Source of the DNA: Bradyrhizobium sp. CCBAU 051011
GTDB taxonomy: Bacteria > Pseudomonadota > Alphaproteobacteria > Rhizobiales > Xanthobacteraceae
Reading direction: 5' to 3'
NCBI RefSeq assembly: GCF_009930815.1
Contig: NZ_CP022222.1
Coordinates: 5,932,501 to 5,996,500, forward strand
Length of the DNA stretch: 64,000 nucleotides
A model generated the notes under the pieces. The model was not told the origin of the DNA. It did not search any database and worked only from the letters and a program-made list of their open reading frames with translations. The position numbers were made by a program, and so were the translations under genes. This document shows positions 1 to 8,780 of the stretch, piece after piece; position 1 is the first letter of the stretch, and every line of letters begins with the position of its first letter.

Positions 1-138
1 GAGACACTGATGCAAGCGGGCAGCGCCTGGACCCAGCCGCCGCGCATCAAGCATCTGATCATGGATTATTCCGACGACGTCGAACTGCTCGAGGTGATCT
101 TGCCGGCGGAGTTCAAGACGGTGGAATTGGCGAGTTGA
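1..138 (+). CDS. C-terminal end of a cupin-like protein (partial)
   Basis: The window opens inside a reading frame of 45 codons that ends with TGA at 136-138. The visible tail ends LLEVILPAEFKTVELAS. The alternation of short beta-strand-like stretches and the closing PAEF pattern resemble the end of small cupin-domain proteins, but too little is visible to name the family firmly. The start lies left of the window. A palindromic repeat follows directly. Confidence 0.5.
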   Translation, partial: ETLMQAGSAWTQPPRIKHLIMDYSDDVELLEVILPAEFKTVELAS

Positions 139-140
139 TT

Positions 141-267
141 CCGTAGCCCGGATGGAGCCAACGGGTCGCGCGAATGCGCGCCCGATGACAGGCTCCGCGA
201 AATCCGGGAACGTTGCGAGTGGTTGAACACGTGTCCGGGATTGCGCTGCGCTCCATCCGGGCTACGG
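141..267. repeat. Palindromic intergenic repeat, type 1
   Basis: The ends are a perfect 17-bp inverted repeat, CCGTAGCCCGGATGGAG at 141-157 and its complement at 251-267. The interior contains GGTCGCGCGAATGCGCGCCC and AGGCTCCGCGAAATCC, which recur inverted inside the chimeric repeat at 6731-6841. It lies between two convergent genes and would fold into a long hairpin if transcribed. Confidence 0.8.
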
Positions 268-277
268 GCTGATGAGC

Positions 278-1528
278 CTACGTCAACACCCCCACCATCG
301 CGCCCATCAGGCACGTCGTCAGCGTACCTGACACAATCGACTTCAAGCCCAGCGCGTTGATTTCCTCGCGACGCTCCGGGGCCATCGTCCCGAGGCCGCC
401 GATCATGATGCCGAGGCTGGCGAAGTTGGCAAAGCCGCACATCGCATAGAGCATGACCAGCCGCGAGCGCGGATCTAGCGCATCTGCGCCGAGCTTCGAC
501 AGTTCGACATAGGCGATCAGTTCGTTGAGGATGGTCTTGATGCCCATCAGGCTTCCGGCCGTGACGGCTTGCGGCCAGGGCAGGCCCATCAGCCAGCACA
601 CCGGCGCCATCAGGTAGCCGAGCAGCCGCTGCAGCGAGATTTTGGCGCCGCCAATCTCGGGCAACAGCCCCAAAATCGCGTTGGCGAGATAGACCAGCGC
701 CACCAGCACCAGCAGCATGGCGACGATGTTGAGCAACAGCTCGAGCCCGGCCGTGGTGCCCTTGACGATCGCATCCATGGTGCTTGAGACGTGCATATCA
801 GGATCTTCCAATGATCCTCCGGTGCGCTTGTCCGACGTCTCCGGCACCATGATCAGACTGATCAGGATCGCGGCCGGCGCGCCGAGCACCGATGCAATGA
901 CAAAATGCGCCGCCGCATCCGGGATCAACGGCGCAAGGAACGTGGCGTAGAGCACCAGCACCGTGCCGGCGATACCGGCCATGCCGCCGGTCATCACCAG
1001 AAACAATTCGCTGCGGGTGAGCTGCGCCAGATAGGGGCGGATGAACAAAGGCGCCTCGACCATGCCGAGAAAGATATTCGCCGCGGCGGACAGCCCCACC
1101 GCACCGCCGACGCCGAGCGTGCGCTCCAATAGCCACGCCATACCGCGCACGACCGGCGGCAGCACCCGCCAGTAGAACAGAAGCGTCGTCAGAACGCTCA
1201 TGACCAGCACGATCGGCAACGCCTGAAAGGCCAGGATGAAATCCGCGCCCGGCGCCTTGAGATCGAAGGGAAGGGCGCCGCCGCCTAGATAGCCGAACAC
1301 GAAGGAAGTGCCGGCGCGGGTAGCCGCCGAGATCGTGTTGACGGCGTCGTTGATGGCGCCGAACGCCTTGGCCACCGGCGGCAGCTTGAGCAGTACCAGC
1401 GCGGTGACGATGGTGACGGCCAGGCCAACCGCGATTTGCCGGATCGAAACCGCGCGGCGGTTCTCGCTGAGCGACCATGCGATTGCCAGCAATGCCAGCA
1501 CGCCAAACGCCGATTGCAGTTGCAGCAT
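278..1528 (-). CDS. nupC: Concentrative nucleoside transporter, NupC family
   Basis: Inner-membrane symporter that takes up nucleosides with protons or sodium. The 416-residue frame is almost entirely hydrophobic helices and has the family hallmarks: GYLGGGALPF near residue 90, GMVEAPLFIRPYL in the middle, and CGFANFASLGIMIGG near the C-terminus. An upstream extension of the frame to 1858 exists, but its residues are charged and unlike the family, so the ATG at 1528 (MLQLQSAFGV) is chosen; its length matches the usual 400-425. It is divergent from the MFS gene, with 111 bp between the starts. Substrate range cannot be read from sequence. Confidence 0.9.
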   Translation of the reverse strand: MLQLQSAFGVLALLAIAWSLSENRRAVSIRQIAVGLAVTIVTALVLLKLPPVAKAFGAINDAVNTISAATRAGTSFVFGYLGGGALPFDLKAPGADFILAFQALPIVLVMSVLTTLLFYWRVLPPVVRGMAWLLERTLGVGGAVGLSAAANIFLGMVEAPLFIRPYLAQLTRSELFLVMTGGMAGIAGTVLVLYATFLAPLIPDAAAHFVIASVLGAPAAILISLIMVPETSDKRTGGSLEDPDMHVSSTMDAIVKGTTAGLELLLNIVAMLLVLVALVYLANAILGLLPEIGGAKISLQRLLGYLMAPVCWLMGLPWPQAVTAGSLMGIKTILNELIAYVELSKLGADALDPRSRLVMLYAMCGFANFASLGIMIGGLGTMAPERREEINALGLKSIVSGTLTTCLMGAMVGVLT

Positions 1529-1639
1529 GAATCCCCCGAAACCCCGGCAGCGATTATGCCAGCGCCGCAGGGCCGCGCAATGCCGTGTTGCGGGGCTGCC
1601 CGTTGACATCTGCATCGCGCTCGGCCACCCCGTCTGCCC

Positions 1640-2863
1640 ATGTCCTCGACGATGCCGGTGGGCGCCCGCGAACTGCTCAGGCACGCCCCGTTCCTTTATT
1701 TCCTGCTGTCCCGCAGCCTGTCGCGCTTCGCCAGCCAGATCGCGGCGGTCGCGATCGGCTGGCAGATCTACGATCTCACCGGCAGCGCCTTCCAGCTCGG
1801 CATGGTCGGGCTGGTGCAATTCCTGCCGACGGCGCTTTTGGTTTTCGTGGCCGGCCATGCCGCCGACCGGTTCGAGCGCAAGCGGGTGGTGCAGCTTTGC
1901 CAGCTCGCGGAAGCGGCGACCGCGCTGTTCCTGGCGGTCTCGACTTTTGCCGGATGGCTCAATGAGGTGCAGATCTTCATCGCCACCTTCGTGATCGGCA
2001 TCGCCGGCGCCTTCGAGAGCCCGGCAACGGCGGCGCTGCTGCCGCTGATCGCGCCCAGAGGCTCGCTGCAGCGCGCGACCGCGATTTCCTCCGGCGCGGC
2101 CCAGGTCGCGACCATCACCGGCCCCGCGCTCGGCGGTCTCGCCTACGTCTTCGCGCCGAGCCTGCCGTATCTTGTCATCGTCATCTTCTGGCTGATGGGC
2201 GCAGTTCTCACCGGCTTCATCCGCGCAGAGAAGCAGGACGTTTCGAAAGAGGATACGACAGCGGATGATGTGTTTGCCGGCGTCCGCTTCATCCGCAACA
2301 ATCCGGCGATCCTCGGCACCATCTCACTCGATCTGTTCGCCGTTCTGCTCGGGGGCGTAACGGCGCTGCTGCCGATCTATGCCCGCGACATCCTGCAGAC
2401 CGGCCCGCTTGGCCTCGGCGTCCTGCGCGCCGCGCCCGCGGTCGGTGCGCTCCTGATGACCGCCTATCTCGCGCGTCACACCATCAATCGCCATGTGGGA
2501 TTGCGGATGTTCCAGGCCGTGATCGCGTTCGGCGCGGCGACGGTGGTGTTTGCGCTGTCGCAATGGATGTGGCTGTCGGTACTGGCGCTGGCGATGCTGG
2601 GCGCCGCCGACACGATCAGCGTGGTGATCCGCTTCTCGCTGGTGCAGCTCGCAACGCCCGACGAGATGCGCGGCCGGGTCGGCGCGGTGAACTTTCTCTT
2701 CATTAACGCCTCCAACCAGCTCGGCCAGTTCGAGAGCGGCGTCACCGCGGCGCTGTTCGGCACCGTGCCGGCCGCCGTGCTCGGCGGCGTCGGCACCATC
2801 GCGATCGCGCTGCTCTGGATGAAGCTGTTCCCGGCGCTGCGGAAGGTGGAGAGGCTGGAGTAG
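1640..2863 (+). CDS. MFS transporter, EntS/MFS_3-like exporter
   Basis: A 407-residue membrane protein of about 12 helices. The loop between helices 2 and 3 reads AGHAADRFERKR, a variant of the MFS signature G-x-x-x-D-R-x-x-R-R/K. The N-terminal SRSLSRFASQIAAVAIGWQ and the repeated GALLPLIAPRGSLQRATAISS and DEMRGRVGAVN segments are typical of the EntS-like group (MFS_3), whose members export siderophores or drugs. The substrate is unknown. It is transcribed away from nupC and followed by a palindromic repeat. Confidence 0.85.
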   Translation: MSSTMPVGARELLRHAPFLYFLLSRSLSRFASQIAAVAIGWQIYDLTGSAFQLGMVGLVQFLPTALLVFVAGHAADRFERKRVVQLCQLAEAATALFLAVSTFAGWLNEVQIFIATFVIGIAGAFESPATAALLPLIAPRGSLQRATAISSGAAQVATITGPALGGLAYVFAPSLPYLVIVIFWLMGAVLTGFIRAEKQDVSKEDTTADDVFAGVRFIRNNPAILGTISLDLFAVLLGGVTALLPIYARDILQTGPLGLGVLRAAPAVGALLMTAYLARHTINRHVGLRMFQAVIAFGAATVVFALSQWMWLSVLALAMLGAADTISVVIRFSLVQLATPDEMRGRVGAVNFLFINASNQLGQFESGVTAALFGTVPAAVLGGVGTIAIALLWMKLFPALRKVERLE

Positions 2864-2882
2864 GGCGCTCGCGTCCCTCAGT

Positions 2883-2985
2883 CGTCATTGCGAGCGAAGC
2901 GAAGCAATCCATTGCGCCACCACGTGCGGAGGCGTGGATTGCTTCGTCGCTTCAGCGCAAAATTGCTTTCTCCTCGCAACGACGG
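2883..2985. repeat. Palindromic intergenic repeat, CGTCATTGCGAG family
   Basis: Starts CGTCATTGCGAGCGAAGCGA and ends with the near complement CTCGCAACGACGG. The core CAATCCA...TGGATTG is also inverted. Further copies lie at 6731, 11737, 14376 and 22150. Such copies are common between genes in Bradyrhizobium and its relatives. This copy sits between the convergent MFS and SDR genes. Confidence 0.85.
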
Positions 2986-2993
2986 CTGTGGAA

Positions 2994-3758
2994 TCAGCCC
3001 CGTCCCACGAACGGCATCTTGGTCGCCATGACAGTCATGAACAGCACGTTGGCATCGAGCGGCAGGCCCGCCATGTAGGCCACCGCATCGCCGACCGCCT
3101 TCGCGTCCATGCGCGGTTCGTGCTTCATCGTGCCGTCGGGCTGCATCACGCCGGGGCCGGCGACCATGCGGTCGGTCATCGGCGTTGCGGCATTGCCGAT
3201 GTCGACCTGGCCGACCGCGATATCATACATGCGGCCGTCGAGATTGCTCGCCTTGGTCAGGCCGGTGATCGCGTGCTTGGTCGACGTATAGGCGGCGGAG
3301 AACGGCCGCGGCGCATGCGCCGAGATCGAGCCGTTGTTGATGATGCGGCCGCCGCGCGGGTTCTGGTCCTTCATGATGCGGAAGGCGTGCTGGGTGCACA
3401 GGAAGGGGCCGGTGAGATTAGTGTTCACCACCGCCTGCCACTGCTCCAGGCTGAGGTCCTCGAAATTGACCGGCGGCGCGCCCATGCCGGCATTGTTGAA
3501 GAGCACGTCGAGTCGGCCATAGGTGTCCTTCACCTTGGCGAACAGCGCCGCGATCGAATCCGGCTTGGTCATATCGGCGGAAACGCACATGCTCTTGCCG
3601 ACATTGTCGCCGAGCTTCTTGGTTTCCTCCAGCATCTCCATGCGGCGCCCGGCCAGCACCACGGTGTAGCCAGCGTTCATCAGCGCCAGCGATGCCGCGC
3701 GTCCGACGCCGGTGCCTGCACCGGTAACGAGCGCGATCTTGTTGGTTGTGTCGGCCAT
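2994..3758 (-). CDS. Short-chain dehydrogenase/reductase (SDR)
   Basis: A 254-residue classical SDR, an NAD(P)-dependent oxidoreductase with a Rossmann fold. The nucleotide-binding motif TGAGTGVG is at residues 12-19, NNAG lies near residue 90, and the catalytic Ser (NNGSISA) and Tyr-Lys (AYTSTKHA) follow near 145 and 158. Substrate is not predictable. It lies 15 bp downstream of the Anbu-type peptidase gene on the same strand, so the two are probably co-transcribed, although an SDR is not a usual member of Anbu operons. Confidence 0.9.
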   Translation of the reverse strand: MADTTNKIALVTGAGTGVGRAASLALMNAGYTVVLAGRRMEMLEETKKLGDNVGKSMCVSADMTKPDSIAALFAKVKDTYGRLDVLFNNAGMGAPPVNFEDLSLEQWQAVVNTNLTGPFLCTQHAFRIMKDQNPRGGRIINNGSISAHAPRPFSAAYTSTKHAITGLTKASNLDGRMYDIAVGQVDIGNAATPMTDRMVAGPGVMQPDGTMKHEPRMDAKAVGDAVAYMAGLPLDANVLFMTVMATKMPFVGRG

Positions 3759-3772
3759 GTTTTTCCTCGCCT

Positions 3773-4531
3773 TTACTTCTTTGCTTCTGTTTCGGATTTG
3801 TAGGGTGGTCTGGGAATATTCTGGTGTGCCGCGCGCAGCGCCGCCGACCAGCGGGAGCGCAGATCGTGGAAATAGGGCTCGCCCGCCTCGATGCGGTGGT
3901 TGAGATCGGCCTCGCAGGCATCCGTGCGCACCACCAGCACGTCGATCGGCAGGCCGACGCCAAGGTTGGAGCGCATGGTCGAATCCATCGAGATCAGGCC
4001 GGTCTTCAGCGCCTCATACAGTTCGACGTCGTAATGCATCGCGCGGTCGAGCACCGGCTTGCCGTATTTGTGCTCGCCGATCTGCAAATAGGGCGTGTCG
4101 GTGGTGCATTCGATGAAATTGCCGGCGGTATAGACCATGAACAGCCGCATCCGCGAGCCCTTGATCTGCCCGCCGAACAGGAAGGAGACGTCGAAGGAGA
4201 CGTCTTCGGATCGCAGCGCCGGGCCTTCGGTGGCGTGGACCTGGCGGATCGCGCGCCCGATGCGCTGCGCCGCCTGGAACATGGTCGGCGCGTTCATCAG
4301 CGTCTCGACCTCGCCGGTGGTGGCGTCCTCGATGCCCTCGGTCAGGGTCGACAGCACCGACTGGCTGATCGCCAGATTACCGGCGCTGGCGATCGCCATG
4401 ATGCGCTCGCCGGGCTTTGAGAAAATATGCAGCTTGCGGAAGGTCGAGACGTTGTCGAGGCCGGCATTGGTGCGGGTATCCGCGATCATGACGAGGCCGT
4501 CCCGCACCAGAATTCCGCAGCAATAGGTCAT
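3773..4531 (-). CDS. Anbu-type proteasome-like peptidase
   Basis: A 252-residue Ntn-hydrolase of the proteasome beta-subunit superfamily, the Anbu branch. After removal of the start Met, the N-terminal Thr is the expected nucleophile. The supporting Asp is at position 17 of the mature chain ([10 protein letters not shown]) and the Lys at 32 (FRKLHIF), as in proteasome-type active sites. Anbu subunits form a self-contained cytoplasmic ring without an ATPase cap. The family is genetically linked to transglutaminase-like, alpha-E and ATP-grasp proteins, all present at 6865-10199 on the same strand. Here two plus-strand genes separate them. Confidence 0.88.
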   Translation of the reverse strand: MTYCCGILVRDGLVMIADTRTNAGLDNVSTFRKLHIFSKPGERIMAIASAGNLAISQSVLSTLTEGIEDATTGEVETLMNAPTMFQAAQRIGRAIRQVHATEGPALRSEDVSFDVSFLFGGQIKGSRMRLFMVYTAGNFIECTTDTPYLQIGEHKYGKPVLDRAMHYDVELYEALKTGLISMDSTMRSNLGVGLPIDVLVVRTDACEADLNHRIEAGEPYFHDLRSRWSAALRAAHQNIPRPPYKSETEAKK

Positions 4532-4662
4532 TCCGAGTCCTCGACGCGTCGTTTTTCGGCGGCCAAACTAGTAGCCAATTTCGAGGGGCCATCCAACCCC
4601 AATTCCCCGTGGCGCGGCATCCGCCGGGCGGGTAAAACCTCCAGGGCGAGGGTAGGGAACGC

Positions 4663-5048
4663 ATGCGGAAATCAGCTCTGATCGGCCCGGTCGCGGCCAT
4701 CTGCTTGCTGGGTAGCGCTGGCGCGCAGGCAGGTCCCTGGGAAGACGGCATGGTGGCCTACAACCGCGGCGACTATGTGCCGGCGATCCGGCTGTTCCGT
4801 CCGCTGGCGGAAGCGGGCAATCCGAAGGCGCAAACCCAGATCGGACGATGTACCGCAAGGGCGAGGGCATGACGCCAAGCCCGGCCCGCGCCTTCATGTG
4901 GTTCAGCGTCGCAGCCAAACGCGGCGACGCAAAGGCGAAGGCCGCTCTGCGCGAGGTTTCGAAGGCCATGACGCCCGCGGAGATGTCGCAGGCCGAGGCC
5001 ATGGCGCAGGCCTGCGAGGCCTCGAACTACCGAAGCTGCGAGTATTGA
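4663..5048 (+). pseudogene. Secreted SEL1-repeat protein, frameshifted
   Basis: The first part (4663-about 4845) encodes a signal peptide and WEDGMVAYNRGDYVPAIRLF; the second part (4848-5048) continues in another frame with MYRKGEGMTPSPARAFMWF and KRGDAKAKAALREVSK. Together they form one roughly 128-residue secreted protein with SEL1-like helical repeats. One base appears to be missing in the ATCGGACGATG stretch near 4845. It is either a genuine pseudogene or a sequencing error. SEL1 repeats mediate protein contacts; no specific partner is visible. Confidence 0.75.
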
Positions 5049-5110
5049 TTACTCCGGCCGCCTCCGGCAGTCTGGCTGTTCGACAAGAACAAAAAGATTG
5101 GGAGACCACC

Positions 5111-6718
5111 ATGCGCGCCACGCGGTCGTTGCTCAAACCCGTCGCATCCATCGCGCTGCTTTGCATCGCATTGGCCGGCCCCGCCGCAGCGCAGAAAAAG
5201 GGCGACACGCTCCGGCTCTATCACAATGACAATCCGCCCTCGACTTCGCTGCATGAGGAGGCGACGATCGCCTCGGTGACGCCGTTCGCGGCGATCTTCA
5301 ACAATCTCGTGGTGTTCGATCCCGCCAAGGTGCACGAGAGCATCGACACCGTCATTCCCGACCTCGCCGAAAGCTGGTCGTGGGATTCCACCAACACCAA
5401 GCTGACGTTCAAGCTCCGACAGGGCGTGAAATGGCACGACGGCCAGCCGTTCACGGCCAAGGACGTGCAATGCACCTGGCGGATGCTGATCGGGAAGGGC
5501 GGCGAGACTCAGGACTTCAAGCGCAATCCGCGCAAGGTGTGGTACACGAAGCTGCAGGACGTCACGGTCAACGGGGATCACGAGGCGACGTTCGAATTGA
5601 GCGAGCCGCAGCCCAGCTTGCCGGTGCTGCTCGCGAGCGCGTTTTCGCCGGTCTATCCCTGCCACGTGCCGCAGCAGGTCATGCGCACCAAGCCGGTCGG
5701 CACCGGGCCGTTCAAATTCGTCGAGTTCAAGCGCGGCGAGTCGGTTCGCCTGGTGCGCAATCCCGACTACTGGAAGAAGGACCGCCCGTATCTCGACGAG
5801 ATCACGTTCCGGATGATCGACAGCCGCGCGACGCGGATGCTAGCCTTTGCCACCGGCGAGTACGACCTCACTTTTCCCTCCGACGTCAGCATTCCCCTGA
5901 TGAAGGACGTGAAGGCGCGTGCGCCGCATGCGATCTGCGAGATGACGACGACGGGAACGCAGATCAATCTGATGGTCAACCGCGTCAATCCGCCGTTCGA
6001 CAATCCGGATATCCGGAAAGCGATGTCGCTGGCGCTCGACCGCAAACCCTTCAACACCATCCTGATGGAAGGATTGGCGCGGATGGGCGGGGCGATGCTG
6101 GCCAAGCCCGAGGGCGAGTGGGGTATGCCGCCGGACATGGTGTCGTCGCTGACAGGCTATGGTCCCAACGCCGAGAAGAATATCGCCGAGGCGCAGGCGA
6201 TCATGCAGAAGCTCGGCTATAGCGACGCAAAGCCGCTGCAGATCAAGATCCAGACCAGGAACCTGCCGACCTATCGCGATCCCGCCGTGATCCTGACCGA
6301 CCAGCTCAAGAAGATCTACATCACGAGCGAACTCGACATTCTCGATACGCCACGTTGGTACGCGCGGCTCGCCAAGAAGGACTATACGATCGGGCTGAAC
6401 GTGACCGGCGTCAGCGTCGACGATCCCGACGGCAACATCGTCGAGAATTACTCCTGCAAGTCGGAGCGCAACTACACCCAGTACTGCAACGCCGAGGTCG
6501 ACCGGCTGCTGGCGGCGCAATCGAGCGAGCTCGACCGCGAAAAACGGAAGAAGATGGTCTGGGAGATCGAGCGGCTACTGGTCGAGGATGCGGCGCGGCC
6601 GATCATCCTGCACTCGTCGGCCGCCAATTGCTGGCAGCCTTACGTAAAGAACTTCCAGCCGCACGCCAACAGCCAGTACAACAATCTGCGGTTCGAGGAT
6701 GTCTGGCTGGACAAGTGA
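5111..6718 (+). CDS. Peptide/nickel-type ABC transporter substrate-binding protein
   Basis: A 535-residue periplasmic solute-binding protein, SBP_bac_5 family. It starts with a signal peptide (MRATRSLLKPVASIALLCIA...AGPAAAQ). Family landmarks are ESWSWDSTNTKLTFKLRQGV, KWHDGQPFTAKDV and PVGTGPFKFVEF. An upstream extension of the frame reads through the SEL1 remnant and lacks sense; the ATG at 5111 with GGGAGA before it is preferred. No permease or ATPase is adjacent, so it is an orphan binding protein that may feed another transporter. It is inserted between Anbu and its usual partner genes. Confidence 0.88.
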   Translation: MRATRSLLKPVASIALLCIALAGPAAAQKKGDTLRLYHNDNPPSTSLHEEATIASVTPFAAIFNNLVVFDPAKVHESIDTVIPDLAESWSWDSTNTKLTFKLRQGVKWHDGQPFTAKDVQCTWRMLIGKGGETQDFKRNPRKVWYTKLQDVTVNGDHEATFELSEPQPSLPVLLASAFSPVYPCHVPQQVMRTKPVGTGPFKFVEFKRGESVRLVRNPDYWKKDRPYLDEITFRMIDSRATRMLAFATGEYDLTFPSDVSIPLMKDVKARAPHAICEMTTTGTQINLMVNRVNPPFDNPDIRKAMSLALDRKPFNTILMEGLARMGGAMLAKPEGEWGMPPDMVSSLTGYGPNAEKNIAEAQAIMQKLGYSDAKPLQIKIQTRNLPTYRDPAVILTDQLKKIYITSELDILDTPRWYARLAKKDYTIGLNVTGVSVDDPDGNIVENYSCKSERNYTQYCNAEVDRLLAAQSSELDREKRKKMVWEIERLLVEDAARPIILHSSAANCWQPYVKNFQPHANSQYNNLRFEDVWLDK

Positions 6719-6730
6719 TGGCGATTCCGC

Positions 6731-6841
6731 CGTCATTGCGAGCGAAGCGAAGCAATCCATCTATCCCCGTGCTGAAGCGTGGATTGTTTCGCGGAGCCTG
6801 TCATCGGGCGCGCATTCGCGCGACCGTTGGCTCGCAATGAC
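6731..6841. repeat. Chimeric palindromic repeat
   Basis: Begins as a CGTCATTGCGAG-family copy (AAGCAATCCAT...TGGATTG), then switches to CGGAGCCTGTCATCGGGCGC, which is the inverted interior of the type 1 repeat at 141-267, and closes with GGCTCGCAATGAC. It therefore joins two repeat families in one unit. Confidence 0.75.
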
Positions 6842-6864
6842 CGGGATAGGCCTGTAAATTAATC

Positions 6865-7707
6865 TTACGACTGCGACTGGCTCTGCCACTGTCCCGGTCG
6901 CCCGGCCTGTTCGACCTTGACCGCGACCGTCAACGTCTCTGTGCCGCCGCCATAGCGGGTGCCGCGCACCGGCGCGGCGCCGAGGTAATCGAGCCCGGTC
7001 GCGACGCGGGCATGGGCGTCGGTGGTGCAGATGCCGTTGGCGGCATCGAATCCGACCCAGCCCAGATCAGGTACATATGCCTCCGCCCAGGCATGGCCGG
7101 CCTGCTGGTGCACGGTGCCGTCGGAGCGCAGGAAATGCCCGGAGACGAAGCGCGCCGGCACGCCGCCGGAGCGCGCGCAGGCGATGAAGATGTGCGCATA
7201 GTCTTGGCAGACGCCGCGCTTGAGCGCGAAGGCTTCCGCCGCCGAGGTGCCCGAATTGGTCGGGTCTTCGTCGAAGATCATGTGCTCGTTGATCTGCACC
7301 ATCAGCGCATGCAGGAAGCCGAGCACGTCGCCGTCGGACTCCGAACGCATCTCGCGGGCGAACGTCGCCATCGCCGGGTTGACTTCGGTCAGCGCGGTCG
7401 AGCGCAGGAATAGGCTCGGCGGAAAGCGCTCGTCGGTGCCGCGCAGCACGCCGCCGGTGTCGTGGGTCTCGATCAGCCCCTCGACCTGGATGGTGAGGTC
7501 GGCGATCGGACCATGCGTTAATACATGGGTGACGTTGCCGAACGCATCCTGATGCGTGTCGAGCCGGGAATCGGTCGAGACGTCGATCTGCCATTCGGCG
7601 ACGTACTGCCCGTCATGGCTGCCGGGCGTCATGCGCAGGATCTGGATCACGCCCGAGGCCGGGGGCTCGTAGCGATAGCTCGTGGTATGGGCAATTCGCA
7701 GGCGCAT
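6865..7707 (-). CDS. Transglutaminase-like protein (Anbu cluster)
   Basis: A 280-residue cytoplasmic protein of the transglutaminase/cysteine-protease fold. The catalytic Cys is in GVCQDYAHIFIACAR, the His in QAGHAWAEAYVPDLGW and the Asp in VGFDAANG. The N-terminal MRLRIAHTTSYRYEPPASG matches the N-terminal beta domain of this bacterial group. The ATG at 7707 is preferred over one nine codons upstream. It lies downstream of the alpha-E and ATP-grasp genes, a conserved neighbourhood proposed to make and break peptide bonds on peptides or proteins. The substrate is unknown. Confidence 0.88.
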   Translation of the reverse strand: MRLRIAHTTSYRYEPPASGVIQILRMTPGSHDGQYVAEWQIDVSTDSRLDTHQDAFGNVTHVLTHGPIADLTIQVEGLIETHDTGGVLRGTDERFPPSLFLRSTALTEVNPAMATFAREMRSESDGDVLGFLHALMVQINEHMIFDEDPTNSGTSAAEAFALKRGVCQDYAHIFIACARSGGVPARFVSGHFLRSDGTVHQQAGHAWAEAYVPDLGWVGFDAANGICTTDAHARVATGLDYLGAAPVRGTRYGGGTETLTVAVKVEQAGRPGQWQSQSQS

Positions 7708-7728
7708 TGGATATCTCTTCTTTCGCGC

Positions 7729-7810
7729 CGTCATTCCGGGGCGATGCGAAGCATCGAACCCGGAATCTCGAGATTCCGGGTCTGGCGCTTGCGCGCCATC
7801 CCGGAATGAC
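7729..7810. repeat. Palindromic intergenic repeat, CGTCATTCCGGG family
   Basis: Starts CGTCATTCCGGGG and ends CCCGGAATGAC, with an inner perfect palindrome CCGGAATCTCGAGATTCCGG. It is a different family from the CGTCATTGCGAG repeats. It fills the gap between the transglutaminase-like and alpha-E genes of one operon and so would be transcribed. Confidence 0.75.
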
Positions 7811-7819
7811 AGTGCTTGG

Positions 7820-8764
7820 TTAGATCAAATACTGCCTGGTGATGATCTCACCCAGCCTTGAATTGTCCGCGATGAATTCCTGGATGAATTCATGCACGCC
7901 GTGCTGGAAGATATCGTCCATATGGCTGTGTTCAAGGCGGTTTCGCACCCCGCGGGCATGCCGCTGAGAGGCGCCCTGGCGGCCATAGGCGACGCCGATC
8001 TGGTCAAGATTGCGCACCAGATTGCTGTAGCAGCTCGCCAGCGAGCGCGGGAGCGTGTCGTTGAGGATCAGGAGGTCGGCGATCAGCCAGGGTTTCAGCG
8101 TCTCGCGATAGACCCAGTGATAGGCCGTCAGCGCCGACACCGAGCGCAGGATCGAGGTCCACTGGTAGTAATCCAGCGGTCCCCCGACATGTTCTTCCTC
8201 GGGCAGCAGTACGTGATACTTCACGTCGAGAATGCGGGCGGTGTTGTCAGCGCGCTCCAGATGTAGGCCGAGCCGCGAGAACCAGTAGGCGTCGTTGCGC
8301 AGCATGGTCCGGTAGGCCGAACCGTCGAACCGCAGTGAAGTCTCCTGCACGAAACGGAGAAACCGCGCCAGTTCCTCGCGGCTGGACGTGCCTTTGCCCC
8401 AGACTTCCTGCAATTCGATCCAGGCCGAATTGATGGTGTCCCACATCTCCGATGTCAGTGCGGTGCGGACCGAGCGCGAATTGAGCCGCGCTGCCTCGAT
8501 GCAGTTCTTGATCGAGGAGGGATTGGCGGGCGAGAACGCCAGATACTCGACGACGTTCTGCTCGTTGGCCTCCTGATAGGTCTCGTAGAAGCTGGTGCTG
8601 ACACCGGCGGTCAGGAGCGCCGATTCCCACTCATTGGTCTTGCCGATATAGGCGGCGGGCAGGGCGGTGACACGCAGCGTCGCGTCGATGGTGCGCGCGA
8701 TATATTCGGCGCGTTCGACATAGCGGGCCAGCCAGTACAGGTTTTCGGCAGTGCGCGACAGCAT
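7820..8764 (-). CDS. Alpha-E domain protein
   Basis: A 314-residue, mostly alpha-helical protein beginning MLSRTAENLYWLARYVERAE, the hallmark of the alpha-E family. Conserved features include ENARTID-like and RTMLRNDAYWFSRLGLHLER segments. No enzymatic activity is established; the family always travels with the circularly permuted ATP-grasp and transglutaminase-like proteins and is thought to act with them in one complex or pathway. The ATP-grasp gene ends 16 bp upstream, so they share a transcript. Confidence 0.88.
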   Translation of the reverse strand: MLSRTAENLYWLARYVERAEYIARTIDATLRVTALPAAYIGKTNEWESALLTAGVSTSFYETYQEANEQNVVEYLAFSPANPSSIKNCIEAARLNSRSVRTALTSEMWDTINSAWIELQEVWGKGTSSREELARFLRFVQETSLRFDGSAYRTMLRNDAYWFSRLGLHLERADNTARILDVKYHVLLPEEEHVGGPLDYYQWTSILRSVSALTAYHWVYRETLKPWLIADLLILNDTLPRSLASCYSNLVRNLDQIGVAYGRQGASQRHARGVRNRLEHSHMDDIFQHGVHEFIQEFIADNSRLGEIITRQYLI

Positions 8765-8780
8765 ACGTGAAATTCGCTCT

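Noticed and set aside
2934..3803. Plus-strand frame of 289 codons opposite the SDR gene
   Set aside because: Shadow of a well-supported SDR on the minus strand; no family pattern.
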